From Cavia porcellus (taxonomy: Eukaryota > Chordata > Mammalia > Rodentia > Caviidae), in contig NW_026947502.1 in assembly GCF_034190915.1 (NCBI RefSeq), positions 32,394,785 through 32,458,784 of the forward strand: a DNA stretch of 64,000 nucleotides, written 5' to 3'. A program made the position numbers and the translations under genes. Position 1 is the stretch's first letter; every line of letters starts with the position of its first letter. A model generated the notes under the pieces. The model worked only from the letters and a program-made list of their open reading frames with translations. It did not search any database and had not been told where the DNA came from. This document shows, one piece after another, positions 46,425 through 56,830 of this stretch.

Positions 46425-47430
46425 TGTTTATGACTCTAGACAACCACCACAATTTAAAAAGTAATAATAATTTGACATGGATCATAAACTTAAATGTAAA
46501 ACTTAGGATCAAAAAAGCTTCTAGAAAAAAGAACATAGAATAGTTTCACAACAGATTTCCTAGGCAGAACACCAAAAGCACTAACCATAAAGGGAAGGAT
46601 AATGATCTGGGCATCAGAAACAAAAGCTTTGCTTTCATCATCAAAAGACACCATTGAGAAAATAAATCCATTAAACCACAGATGGAAAAATATTTGTAAC
46701 ATGTATTCTGATAAAAGGACTATATCCAGAATACATAAAGAACTTCTATATATAGATCAAAATAAAAGGACAGACAAGCCAGTTTTTTAGAATGAGAACA
46801 GAGATCTCACAAGAACATATGTGAATGGCCCAAAAGCACTTGAAAAGATGCTGGATATCATTAGTCATCAGTAATAGACAAATTAAAACTAAAGCGAAAT
46901 ATTATTTAAAACCCAGTGTATGGTTAAAATAAAAAGAGCCAGTAAAACCAAATGCTGGTGAGGCTATGGAGCTACTGGAATTCTCACACATTACTCATGA
47001 GAATATAAAACTAACTACTTTGCAAGACAGTTTGGCAATTTCTTATTGATTTACATCTATAATGTGACCTAATGATTCCATTCCTAAATATTTATACAAC
47101 AAAAGTTAAAAACATGTATCTGCAGAGACTTCTACAGGAATGTTTATAATGAGCTTATTTATAACAGTCAAAAACTGGAAACAAGTCAAGTGTTCATCAA
47201 TAGGAGCATGGATTTTCTAAAAATCATGTATTCATAATACAAGAGTATGCATTCATGAAAAAGAGCAAGTTACTAATACCTGAAGCAATTTGGATGAACT
47301 TCAAAAACATCATTCTAAGCAAAAGAATCTAGACAGATGATGAGGTTGAAAGATATACTGTATGACTCCATTTTCATGAAGTTCTACAGTGGCGTCTGTG
47401 ATGATGAGAATTTGAAATGGTTGTCTCTGG
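46425..47430 (+). mobile_element. L1M LINE, ORF2 3' end, sense
   Basis: Sense L1 words: 'aaaaaagcttctagaaaaaa', 'gcactaaccataaagggaag', 'aaatatttgtaacatgtatt', 'ctcacaagaacatatgtgaa', 'gatgctggatatcattagtc' and 'tatactgtatgactccattt'. It is the only sizeable sense-strand L1 here. It stops where a rodent LTR inserts. Many stops, so a fossil. Confidence 0.8.
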
Positions 47431-47431
47431 A

Positions 47432-47850
47432 AGTCTTAGTTACTTTTCTCATTGCTGAGACAAAATATCTGACACTCAGCATTGAAGGAGGACAGGTTTA
47501 TGGCGGCTCACGGTTTGTGGAGGTTTCTGTCCATAGTTGGCTGGCTCCAAGGCGGGCTGGCTGGCACAGGGGCATTGCACAGAGAAACAGCTCATGGCAG
47601 GCAGAAGGCAAGGCAGTGGGCAGTTAAGTAGTGAAGCAATGACAATAGCCCCCTTTGTCCTTCCCTTGTATTCAATCCCGGCTCTCAAGTCTCCAAGGGG
47701 CCGGGAAGCCACGAGTGGGGCAGACAGAGCCTAAACTCTGAGGCCCGAGATCGTATCCATTCCAGTCACCTCTCTGGTTCTCATGATGTGATCATTAAGT
47801 CTCCTTCAGCACTTATCACACACGCTTGTGGGCACATTGGGAATGATATT
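47432..47850 (-). mobile_element. ORR1/MT-like rodent MaLR LTR inserted in L1
   Basis: An antisense LTR. Its left end reads 'cttagttacttttctcattg' then 'ctgagacaaaatatctgaca' (the reverse of the usual LTR end). 'gtttatggcggctcacggtt', 'tccatagttggctggctcca' and a later 'ctcatgatgtgatcattaag' follow. It directly abuts the L1, indicating insertion after the L1. Confidence 0.7.
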
Positions 47851-49054
47851 GAACTGAAAATGTGAACGTTGTGCTAGAGGCTGAGGAATAACAGTGAAGG
47901 AGGGAGCAGCCTTCTGATCATCAGAGCATGCTCGCTGCTCTCAGTGTTCCTCCCTGACTGTCCCCAGCCCAGCTTAGGTCCTCTCAGGCTCTTTTTTGTA
48001 AGCTCCACCCTGGTTCAAAGGGAGCCCAAATTGGAAATGCTTTCTTTGATGGCCCAGGTGCCCTCCTGTCTCCACAGGTGGTGGTTGTGGAAGCAGGTAA
48101 AAGTATAGGCGCCCTGATAAAGAAAGAGTTCTGAAGTCCCCTCGGGTGCCAGCATACCTGGGCCTGTGTGCAGCTCCCCCCACTGACGCTCTGGGGGACA
48201 CACCTGTAAGTGGCTGCCGCTCATGCACGCACTCTGAGGCCCAGGGCCAGGCCTCGTCCTGTTTTTAGATTCTGAAGGTGGGCCTGGTACAGGTTGAGGC
48301 ATCACAGGGTTCATAAATCACAAGGAGCTCACTTTCTAGCCTTGGAATTAGAAGGCAGCCCGGCTGGGCCCCACGTCGCCTGCAGGCCAGGTGGTGCGTT
48401 ATCCTCCACTGTCATGTACACGGTCCCCTGGGGACTTACAGCTTTTCTCCATTCCCTGAGCCCTCCCAACCACTAGCTCTGGCAGTGATGGGCAGAGTGA
48501 AGCCCATCTGCCTTAAGTTTGTGTCAGCTGGCCCCCAAAATCCCCTTTCTGCAGTGACTGACCTCTGCCTACCTACCCTGGTCCACTCAGCTCAGTGTGC
48601 TTCCCTGCTCTCCTTCTGGTCACTCAGAATCAAGAACTCAGGAGACAGGGTTGTCTGGGATTGGGGCTAAGGTTCAAGCCTTTGCAACCCTAGGGGGGCT
48701 TTTTTCCTAATAATCACCTCTACCCTGTCCTTATCTACCTTAGTGAGTTTGCCAGACTGCCTGAGGGAGAGACTTGGTGACTCTCTGGGAGTAGCATTTT
48801 GAGAGCGAAGCCTCCCTCTTACATACAGTTTGAATGCCAGGGAACTCGTATTCCCTGGCAGATCCTCATGAGATCCACATGTCCTCACATGTGGCCAGAT
48901 GAGCTGTAGTAGGTGAGGTTGCAGCAAGACAGAGACAGAAGTCTTGCCCCTGCCATCCCATCTCCAACACAGAAATCAGGGTAATCATTTGCCCCCAAAA
49001 CACTAATCTACTCCCTACTCACTCTCCTGCCTTTATGTGTGCCCAGACTCGGAG
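47851..49054. other. Unassigned sequence
   Basis: About 1.2 kb without a recognised repeat. A minus-strand frame ending near 48015 was considered as a possible exon and rejected. Confidence 0.35.
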
Positions 49055-49148
49055 TTACATGCTTTCTGTGTTATCTTTTATCTCTTTAATCCTACAACAA
49101 TCCTACAAGGCAGATGTTAGGACTTTTACATACAAGCAGGAAAGATGG
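49055..49148 (-). repeat. MIR SINE fragment
   Basis: 'ctttaatcctacaacaatcc' and 'tacaaggcagatgttaggac' match antisense MIR ('tttaatcctcacaacaaccctatgaggtagg'). Confidence 0.6.
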
Positions 49149-49274
49149 GTTTGCAAATCTCCTCATTACTAACTTACTGGAAATCAGTGATGGTACTGAC
49201 TGAATCTGTCTACAAAGTCTGGGCACTGAGTCTCCCCACATTACTCCTTCCTGGGTTTTCATTTTTCTCCCCAA

Positions 49275-49735
49275 TATATCTATGGAGGATTCAATTGAAG
49301 ATGTGTCCAAGTCCTAGCCCCTGGTCACTGTGAATGTGACCTTATTTGGAAATTGAGTTTTGCAGGACTAACCAAGTTAAGATGAGGTCACTCTAGACTA
49401 GGATAGAGCTTAAATGTGATGACTGGTGTCTCTTTTAGAAGGCCACATGAAGACTCAGAGACACAGGGAGGAGGAGGAGCTGTGACAATGGAGGTAGAGA
49501 CTGAAGTGGTCCTGGAAGCCAAGTCACACCAGGGTCTTCTGGCAGCGATGAAAAGCTAGGAAGAGGCAAGAAAGGACTTTCCCCTGGAAATTTCTGGGGG
49601 AGTATGGCCCTGCCAAATCCTTCATTTTGGATTTCTAGCCTCTGAACTGCAAGAGAGTCAACTCTTATTGTTTGAAGGCACCCAGCACGAGGCAGTTCCT
49701 TAGCACAACCCTGGGGAAGCAATATGCTGTCATTC
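49275..49735 (+). mobile_element. MLT1-like ERVL-MaLR LTR, nearly full
   Basis: The whole MLT1 order is readable: 'gtgaatgtgaccttatttgg', 'aaccaagttaagatgaggtc', 'tgatgactggtgtctctttt', 'gaagactcagagacacaggg', 'tagcctctgaactgcaagag' and 'actcttattgtttgaaggca'. It is better preserved than the copy at 10.1 kb. Confidence 0.8.
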
Positions 49736-50531
49736 TTGCAGTGGGGAGAGCTGGGCCATGTTGGGGTCTGTGTTTGTCCCTGGAAGATTGCAGTGCCTTC
49801 CACATAGGAAATGTACTGAGACACCGATTCAAAATGTTTTAATCAAGTGTTTTCCAAACACACTTGCCTTTGGGTCCCCTTCTTACAAAACATCTTTTAA
49901 GATGGTGCACAGCTGGGGAGAAGGCTCCCGCGGAGAATGGCGGCTCCATGTGGAACAGGCCTCCTTCCACAGCCCCAGGTAGGGCTTCCTCAGGACAACG
50001 CCTCCTCTTGGCTGAACCTGCTTGGCTTATTCATCATTTCTGACAGCCCCTTGCCACTATCATGACTGCAGGGACACAAAAGAGTTCAAGACAGTTGCTT
50101 ATCACAGAAACGGCTATAAAAATGCCATTCGCTAAGAACTGTGTGAACTGTGAGAAATAATATTTAATACCAGACAGAGGCCCACAGGCAGAAATAGCAG
50201 AGGTAGATGTGCAGGCTGATGCTGATGTCTGAAGTGTGACAGATAAGAAGGTCGAGTCTGGCCTGACTTAGTGAGACTCTACATTCACTTTTGGAGTAGA
50301 ATGTCCCCAGAGACAAACCTGTTCCCTAAGTCCCTCCCGTGGGGCCTGACTTCAGCATCTCCCATCTTTAATTAAGCCACGCTACACAACGGTGACCCCA
50401 CCAGGCTCTTCTCTCATCCTCTGAGGCTCAAGGAGGGTGAGTTATGCAATTGCCTGGTCAGCCAGACGCTGTCTCCCCAAAGTCACCCCACTTGTGTTCT
50501 ATGAGGTTGGACAACCAAAAGCAAGGTTGGT
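49736..50531. other. Unassigned sequence
   Basis: No recognised repeat or gene. Confidence 0.35.
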
Positions 50532-50955
50532 GTGTTAGTGTTTCATTGCTATGACCAAAATACCTGATAATAACAACTTAAATGGAGCAAAGTGTATTTG
50601 GGCCCATGATAGGTTAGCGCCATTGTTTTGGGCTTTATGATGAGACAGAACATCATGAAGAGAAAAGCTGCGCCCCTCACCTCACGGCAACCAGGAAGCA
50701 GAGAGAAAGAAGAGATCCCAACAGGGAGGAAGAGGCCAGGGACAGATAGAGCCCCAGGGCACACCCCAAGACCCACTCCCTTCAACCTCACCTCTCAGTA
50801 ATGCCATCAATGTCTGATGGATTAATCCACCAGTGAAGTAGGAGTCCTCGGGATCCAGCGGTCTCTGGAAAGATGCACAGACACACCCCGAAGGGCACTT
50901 CACTAATTTCCTAGGTGTTTCTTAATCCGATCAAGTCAATAATCAAGATGAGCCA
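50532..50955 (-). mobile_element. ORR1/MT-like rodent MaLR LTR
   Basis: An antisense LTR: 'gtgtttcattgctatgacca', 'aaatacctgataataacaac', 'gatgagacagaacatcatga', 'ggcaaccaggaagcagagag', 'taatgccatcaatgtctgat', 'ggattaatccaccagtgaag' and 'ctaggtgtttcttaatccga'. The right end may include a second, related LTR start. Confidence 0.75.
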
Positions 50956-51611
50956 TCGATCAGGTACCACACCTGGCATCCTGCTGCTCATCATTGGTCT
51001 CACTGCCCTTCTCTACCTGATTAACCTCTCAGCAGAAGTGCCTTCTCTTCCAGGGGGTCTCCCTTAGCCCTCCAGCCTCCTGTGTGCCCGGATATAGTAT
51101 CCTCAGTCTTGCAGGCATCCGTGCGGTGTGAGGATTGGAAGGGTGCATTCTCAGCTCTGTCCCTAGCACAGAGCACTGTCTGGAGTGAGAGGCCACCCAA
51201 AACATAGCTGACAAATGAACAGTGCCTCTGGGTGCCCCCTTTGTTCCCACTTACCTAACCTTTACTGCATGCGAGTCCCTCAATATCTGGGGGCCGTGCC
51301 TGCAGAATTAGGAGCACACTTCCAGTTATCTGTACACGATGCCAATTCTGTGTTTGGTATTCATGGGAGCCTTGCAAAGAGTTTCATCCTAAGGTGCAGA
51401 AAATATCTGTGTCAGTTTTCCCCATCCAGCTAGTGTTCTGGTTGTCATGTTCCATTTTGGACTTCACTTCTGGAGACCACAATACCAGTGATGAGTTCAC
51501 ACACTGCTGGGAACCAAGGCGGCCCAGGGAGGAGCAGCGGTCAGCTGTCAGCTGCAGGGGCCAGCGAGAGGCCTCTTTGGGACAGGGGCTTACTGCAGAA
51601 CAGATTCTCAC
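50956..51611. other. Unassigned sequence
   Basis: Nothing recognised next to the left arm of the inverted pair. Confidence 0.35.
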
Positions 51612-51848
51612 TGTGGTGTATTTCACAGATTAGGTTAATAACAGGTTATTTCCTTAACCAGTTGAACACCTCAGTTCCATCAGATGCCTCAAACCCAGCT
51701 TGTATTAACTAGAAAAGGTCGATTCTAGGTTACCCAGGTAGAGGACAACTATAACCAGTCTCTCGCTGGATTGGCTGTGGGCTTTCTGGAGATTTTTCTC
51801 ACATATCAGCAACACAGATCCTTTCGTGAAATAATAAGAAGATGGTAG
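51612..51848 (+). repeat. Left arm of a ~235-bp inverted homologous pair
   Basis: Read in reverse complement, this segment aligns with 53144-53375. The core (51640-51691 against 53307-53358) differs at 3 of about 52 positions. Flanking shared words include 'aggttacccagg' (with 'cctgggtaacct'), 'gatttttctcaca' (with 'tgtgagaaaaatc') and 'acacagatccttt'. Small indels separate these. I recognise no repeat family. A MIR begins just to the right (51853). Confidence 0.85.
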
Positions 51849-51852
51849 CGTT

Positions 51853-51945
51853 TTAAAAAAGAGAAAACTGAGGCCCAGAGATGCAGGATTCTTTGGCTAA
51901 ATCCACAGGCTCAGAGCTTCTGACTAGTAGGTCAGTGTTATTTGG
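51853..51945 (-). repeat. MIR SINE fragment
   Basis: 'aaaaaagagaaaactgaggc', 'ccagagatgcaggattcttt' and 'ggctcagagcttctgact' form an antisense MIR core. Confidence 0.55.
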
Positions 51946-51984
51946 TCATTAATTTATCAGACACATGTAAGGATTAGGTTGGAT

Positions 51985-52195
51985 CAAAATTAGCTCATGT
52001 TTTGTTTGTTTAGCATCTAACACATTCTAGGAAGTACGCTAAGAGCATTAATTCATGATCTCAATTAATCATTCCATCACTCATTATCCCCAATTTAAAG
52101 ACAAGAAAATTGACAAAGAGCTTAAATAAGTTGCTTAGTCTAACACAACTAACGTGACAGAGCCAAGATTCAAACTCAGCATTGGGCTTATGGTT
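51985..52195 (-). repeat. MIR SINE relic
   Basis: The antisense MIR order is clear: 'atctaacacattctaggaag', 'cattaattcatgatctcaat', 'cattatccccaatttaaaga', 'gcttaaataagttgcttagt' and 'agccaagattcaaactcagc'. Confidence 0.75.
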
Positions 52196-53143
52196 GGTGG
52201 AAAGCAATGTTTTTAACCTCCTTTTCTGGTGGCTTCCAAATGTCTAGACTGAGCGTGAGGCCTGAGTGAGCGATGCAAACACAGTAGTGGCCCTGCCTGC
52301 AGTTGAGGTGGTGGGCCTGGAAGACTCTTCTCAGAGTGGGCATGGGTAGGACTGCCTACGGGCTGCCAGAACACTCGGCCCAGCCAAGACGACCTGGGAC
52401 AGGGGAGGATTGGTGCTGTTTCCCAGGCCCTGACTCTGCCTTGCTAGCTCTGAAGTCCTTCACTGTTGGTTTGAGCAGGATCCTCCGGAAGGCTTGTGCC
52501 CGAAGCTCTCAGGACCAGACCCTGCAGGTAAGAGGTCCACCCCAGCCTGCATCTTTAAGACCCCCCACAGTTTCTGCAGCTCCACACAGAGCGAACATCC
52601 TTTGCAAAGGTCCCATTGCTGACTCCATGAATCAAAGGGAAGGCTGGCACTGCCACCTTGTAGTGTGGGGCTGTGGACATGTTCTGGGGCTCCTCAGAAC
52701 TTCTGATTTCTTTTTCCATCAAGCAGAAATTCTGACATTCATCTCATGCTTTATTGTGAGGAGTCCATCAGATGATTAATGCAAAATGATTAGCGCATGG
52801 TAAATACTCTAAGTGGAAACTCTGAGGACAATGAATGAAGATAGCAACAGGGAAATGGCAAACGTGTGGGGTGTACCTAGGTTCTAGCCCACGCTAGGTG
52901 TGCACCAACACCACTCAGTGCCTATCTACGGAGAGCCGTGCTTGGAAAAGCAGAGGACAGCGTACAACTGCCCGTGTATGAAGCAGCCTTAGCATTTGTG
53001 TCTAGCTCTGGGTCCGACAGGCTGAGTGCGTCTGAGATGTTTCTTAGCTTCATTTCCAGAAGGTGGAATCAGGCCTGCCCAGGGCACTCGGGCATCGGCA
53101 GCTCTGGGTGGGCAGCTGGTCAGCGTGGCAAACTCTCTCCATG
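52196..53143. other. Spacer between the inverted arms
   Basis: It contains a MIR fragment at 52745-52815. A 158-codon frame at 52303-52779 (+) has no domain. Inside it the donor-like CAG|GTAAGAGG sits at 52525-52535. I see no evidence that the frame is a gene. Confidence 0.4.
52745..52815 (+). repeat. MIR 3' fragment
   Basis: 'gtgaggagtccatcagatga', 'ttaatgcaaaatgattagcg' and 'catggtaaatactc' resemble the MIR 3' half. Short. Confidence 0.45.
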
Positions 53144-53375
53144 CCACCATCTTATTCCTTATTTTATAAAAGGATCTGTGTAGATGATGTGTGAGAAAAA
53201 TCTTCAGAAAACCCAAAGCCACGCCAGGGACAGATTAGTTATAGCTGTCCTGTCCTCTTCCTGGGTAACCTGGCATCTACCTGTTCTATTAAAGGCAAGC
53301 TGACACTGAGGCATCTGCTGGAACTGAGGAGTTGAACTGGTTAAGGAAATAACCTGTTTTTAATCTGATCCACCA
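53144..53375 (-). repeat. Right arm of the inverted homologous pair
   Basis: Reverse-complement counterpart of 51612-51848. Homology runs from 'gccaccatctta' (53144) through 'aaaaggatctgtgt', 'tgtgagaaaaatc' and 'cctgggtaacct'. It then reaches the highly conserved core with 'gaactggttaaggaaataac' and ends around 'caccacc' (53370). Confidence 0.85.
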
Positions 53376-53824
53376 CCAAAGGACCTCGACCTGCAGCTGC
53401 AGGGCAGCAGAGCCTGCTGGGGGCGGGGGTGGCCCAGCCGGAGCACGGTTGGCTTTGTGCTGCAACTGTCCCCTTTGCTCTCAGGAGCCCCTCACCTGCA
53501 AACCCTTTTTTGAGTTCAGTGGCCCCTTCCTAGCTGCCTACCAAGCCAACAGCCCAGCCCTTTCTTTTCAAAGTGAGCCCCTTCTTTGCTGTGAAAAGGC
53601 ACCCAGCCTCTGGGGCCAGACTCTGCCCACTGCACCTGGCACCTGAGTCAACATGGCCTTTCTGCTGCCCACTTCCCCAGGGCGGAGCTGGCTCAGGGCT
53701 GTGCAGCCAGGAGGGAGAAATGAGTTGTAAACCTCCAGGGCTCCTGGGGACTGGTGCCAGGGCCTGGTGGTGGTTGGGGGGTGACCCAGATCTCCTGTGC
53801 CCTAGAGTTGGATGGCAGAGGTCC
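53376..53824. other. Unassigned, GC-rich sequence
   Basis: GC-rich with a G-run (53419-53431). Overlapping frames on both strands (98 and 109 codons) reflect composition. Nothing recognised. Confidence 0.35.
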
Positions 53825-54010
53825 AAGACAATAAAAACTGAGATACCAAGATTCTATTCCATCTCTACTGTTCACTCACATGGGAGTGTGAAAGATACCT
53901 AAATCCTTCCAGCCTCAGTTCTGCAACCTGTAAGTTGGGTTAACAATAGCACCTTCTTCAAGACTTGAGGACTGGGGGATAAAGACCCAGCACAACACAG
54001 ATAGGCACAT
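53825..54010 (+). repeat. MIR SINE relic
   Basis: 'gataccaagattctattcca', 'ccttccagcctcagttctgc', 'aacctgtaagttgggttaac' and 'aatagcaccttcttcaagac' form a readable MIR core and 3' half. Confidence 0.7.
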
Positions 54011-54759
54011 CACTGTGCTGCTGCTCGCTGTTGAGGAGCCCCTCATCTGTGAGGGGATGGATGATCTCACAGACAACCCCAGGACAAGCCTAGCTGCAGC
54101 GAGAGCACGGGACAAGAGCCTCACTGTGGCCTGGACATGCCGAAGGCACCACTGGGTGACAATCTGGGTGAGGCTCTCCCAGCAGGACCCGAGGAATAAG
54201 GGGCGCATCCCTTCTTCCCAGCCACTGGTGGGTCTGTGTGAGAGCAGGGAAGGCGAGTGTCACGAGGGAGCTGAGGGACACTGAGGACGGTGGTGGAGGA
54301 GGACCGGAGTCCCTTCTCAATTCAGTGGGTGGGAAAGACCTCATGGGATAACACCCTGTGCCGTGAATTCCAAGAGCAGCTCCTGTTTGCCCGTGTAGAG
54401 CAGGAAGAGAGAAGTGCACAGAGGGTGGGAAGGGTGGGCGTGGTACCCACGGAGTGGGCTCTGGGCTGAGGTCCCCCTGGAGAGGTGTGAGGAAGCCAGG
54501 GCCGGGGGGTAGGCAAGCAGGGACCCCAGTATGTCCTCAGAGGAGCGGGGTTTGGTGGAGGAAGTCTGGCCAGGGAGATTCCAAGGGCCCTTTGTTAATG
54601 CCCTGTAGGCCATGGTCGCGTGGTTAAAACCTGAACTCATGGCTGGCAACTGAGGAGTCAGGTGCCAGGTGCCTGAGCTGAGCATCTCTCCAGAAGTTGA
54701 CCTTGATTCTTCTCTTCCCTGGTCCCCACATCTAATCCACCAGGAAGTCCTCTGCCTCT
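54011..54759. other. Unassigned sequence
   Basis: No recognised repeat. The 199-codon minus-strand frame at 54341-54940 extends into the L2 relic and has no domain; I treat it as chance. Confidence 0.4.
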
Positions 54760-55290
54760 GAAATACACTCTGACTACCTCTTTCTGTCTCCTCTGCCACC
54801 AGCCTGATGCCAGCTGTCTTATCCTTACCAATTCTTATGGTCTCCAGTCTGCCCCTGTCCAGCTCCCCCTCTTGCAAATATGTCTTCTCACTGTTAGCTA
54901 GAGTGTTGTGGTGTTTCTTTTCCTTCAGAATAAGATCCAAGCTTTCAGTACAGCTTCCCAGTGAGACCTTCTCCTCTTCTATTCCCTGTACCTCAGCTAC
55001 TTTAACTTCTTTTCATTTATCAAATATTCCCAAACATTATCCTGCCTCAGGGCCTTTGCACTGCCTTTTTCCTAGCTCTGTAACATTTCCCCCAGATGCA
55101 ACTGCTTCCTTTCATTCACCTCCCTGACTTAATGTCACCTCTTCAGGAAAGCCACTCATTTCCCCTTAGCTAAAGCAGCTTCCTTGTCTTTCTCTTTATG
55201 ATCCTGTTTTATTGCCTCATTTATCCATTGGATCTGAAATGATCTCAGAGTGTTTGTTCATGTGTTAACCACATAGTGGTCCAATTTTTT
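54760..55290 (+). mobile_element. L2 LINE 3' portion
   Basis: A clear L2 signature: 'tcctgcctcagggcctttgc', 'actgcctttttcctagctct', 'ctgacttaatgtcacctctt', 'aggaaagccactcatttccc', 'gatcctgttttattgcctca' and 'tctgaaatgatctcagagtg'. Non-coding fossil. Confidence 0.75.
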
Positions 55291-56284
55291 AAATATAGGA
55301 TAACCAAAATTGCATATTTTTGTTAGTTTTTTAATAAGATGATGTGACAGGTAATATAAAAATGTTATTTTTGTCAAATTTACTCACTAATTTTTCTGGG
55401 TATGGTGTATCTTAAAACATTCAATACTCAGTGCCACCTTACAATCTGGACAGCTTCTTTTCAAATTCTGTTTGCATCATTGTCTTTCTTCAGACAGCAC
55501 ATTTTACATTGTCCTTTTCCCTTTCCTTTTGCTCTGGGGGTCCTATAATTTCAATCAAATGTCTACCTACTGAGCGCATCAGCGTCACCGTGGTCCCCTG
55601 GGTGGTGTCACTCGATAGTGTTTTGCTGTTTTTCAATTATTTGGTCTGTTAGACCTAACCTGAACTGCAAGTGACTTTTTGAACCCTCTTATTTTGAATG
55701 AATAATGAACGTGTTCCACATTGTTTGGTCCAGAAGGTGTGTAAGTATTTTATAAAAATATTTCCCTTGCATCTTGTTTACAGGACAGCTTGTGAAGTGT
55801 CAGCCCACTCCGCCAACCCCACCGGTGCACAGAGACTGCATTTCCTCCGGCAGCATTCTCACTCAGGTCGCATGGCTCCTTTGCCAAGGTGGTTGTATTA
55901 CTCTGAAATATGGAAATCTCCATTTTAGGAGGAAATAACACAAAGCAGATTTTCCTTCATGCATTGAATCTTGTTATGAAACGAAGACTTCAACTGCCCT
56001 CTCTTTCTGGGACAGTGAAATAAAAGCCTTTGCTTCCTCCTCAGGCTCACTTGGCCAGAGCCCACACCAGTCACCAGCACAGCCACATCCTGCTCCCCAC
56101 AGAGCCCGCTGAGCCTGGGATCCACCTGTTTCTGAGGCAGCAGCCGTAGTCAAGCTGCACGAGCTCACCGTGCACCATCATGCCCATTTCCGCGGCCCCA
56201 CCCAGGTCGTAGACAAACTCGGGCCAGCTTTTCCACTACGTTTCATGGGAAGCTGTGTGAAGACCCTGCCAGAGGTTAGTTCTT
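55291..56284. other. Unassigned sequence
   Basis: AT-rich at first (55291-55400), then mixed. No recognised repeat or gene. Confidence 0.35.
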
Positions 56285-56485
56285 AACCATAGGCTCTGAT
56301 TTGCAGCCTTTGATGCAGGAGAGTCAGCCAGGGAGCGTGATACCAATCCAGATTCCTGGGCCCCACTCCAAAGGTTCGGACTGAGTACACAGAAGAGAGG
56401 CCTCTGGCATCTACACCGTGGTGAGCCCGCCCTGGTGCTTCTGCAGCAGGCATTCTGGGTGGTAGCACTCTGGAGCCGAGCACTG
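56285..56485 (+). mobile_element. MER5-like DNA transposon relic
   Basis: 'gatgcaggagagtcagccag', 'accaatccagattcctgggc' and 'cccactccaaaggttcggac' match MER5 (agattcctgggccccaccccagac). Its right half is diverged. Confidence 0.55.
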
Positions 56486-56494
56486 CTGGCCGAG

Positions 56495-56830
56495 AGGTTC
56501 AGTGTGGTCGGTGCCAGGCAAAGTGATCAGACTTAGAAATCCCGAATTTTTTTTTGTCTTTTTCCTTTTTATCGGTACCGGGGATCGAACTCACGACCGC
56601 CTGCTTGCAAGGCAGGCGCTTATGCCGCTGAGCTAAATCCCCAGCCCAGAAATCCCGAATTTGAACCATGGCTGACAGCATAGCTTCACTTTTCTGTACT
56701 TTAATTTTTCCTTTCAAAATGCAGATGATAATATATTCCATATGGTATGGTTCCAGGGAACATACAAGATAACACAAGATAACCTCTTCAGACTTGAGCA
56801 CAGGGCCAGGTACACTGGAGGTGCCGAGTG
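56495..56830 (+). repeat. MIR SINE relic, split by an ID-like SINE
   Basis: The left part (56495-56549) has 'gtggtcggtgccaggc' and 'cagacttagaaatcccgaat'. The right part (56648-56830) has 'gaatttgaaccatggctgac', 'acttttctgtactttaattt', 'aaaatgcagatgataatata' and 'cttgagcacagggccaggta'. The younger SINE lies between them with a 15-bp duplication of MIR sequence. Confidence 0.7.
56550..56647 (-). mobile_element. ID-like SINE, best-preserved copy
   Basis: The minus strand reads 'gggctggggatttagctcag', 'cggcataagcgcctgccttg', 'caagcaggcggtcgtgagtt' and 'cgatccccggtaccg', followed by an A-rich tail. The A box (tagctcagcgg) and the B box (gttcgatcc) are both intact. A perfect 15-bp target duplication (56535-56549 and 56648-56662) and many unmutated CpGs point to a recent insertion compared with the other copies. 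Confidence 0.93.

Noticed and set aside
48005..48215. Possible terminal coding exon on the minus strand
   Set aside because: The encoded stretch has a protein-like look (several aromatic and His residues), but the acceptor-like sites lack a pyrimidine tract, no partner exon is visible, and I recognise no family.
54341..54940. 199-codon open frame on the minus strand
   Set aside because: It starts inside an L2 relic and has no domain.
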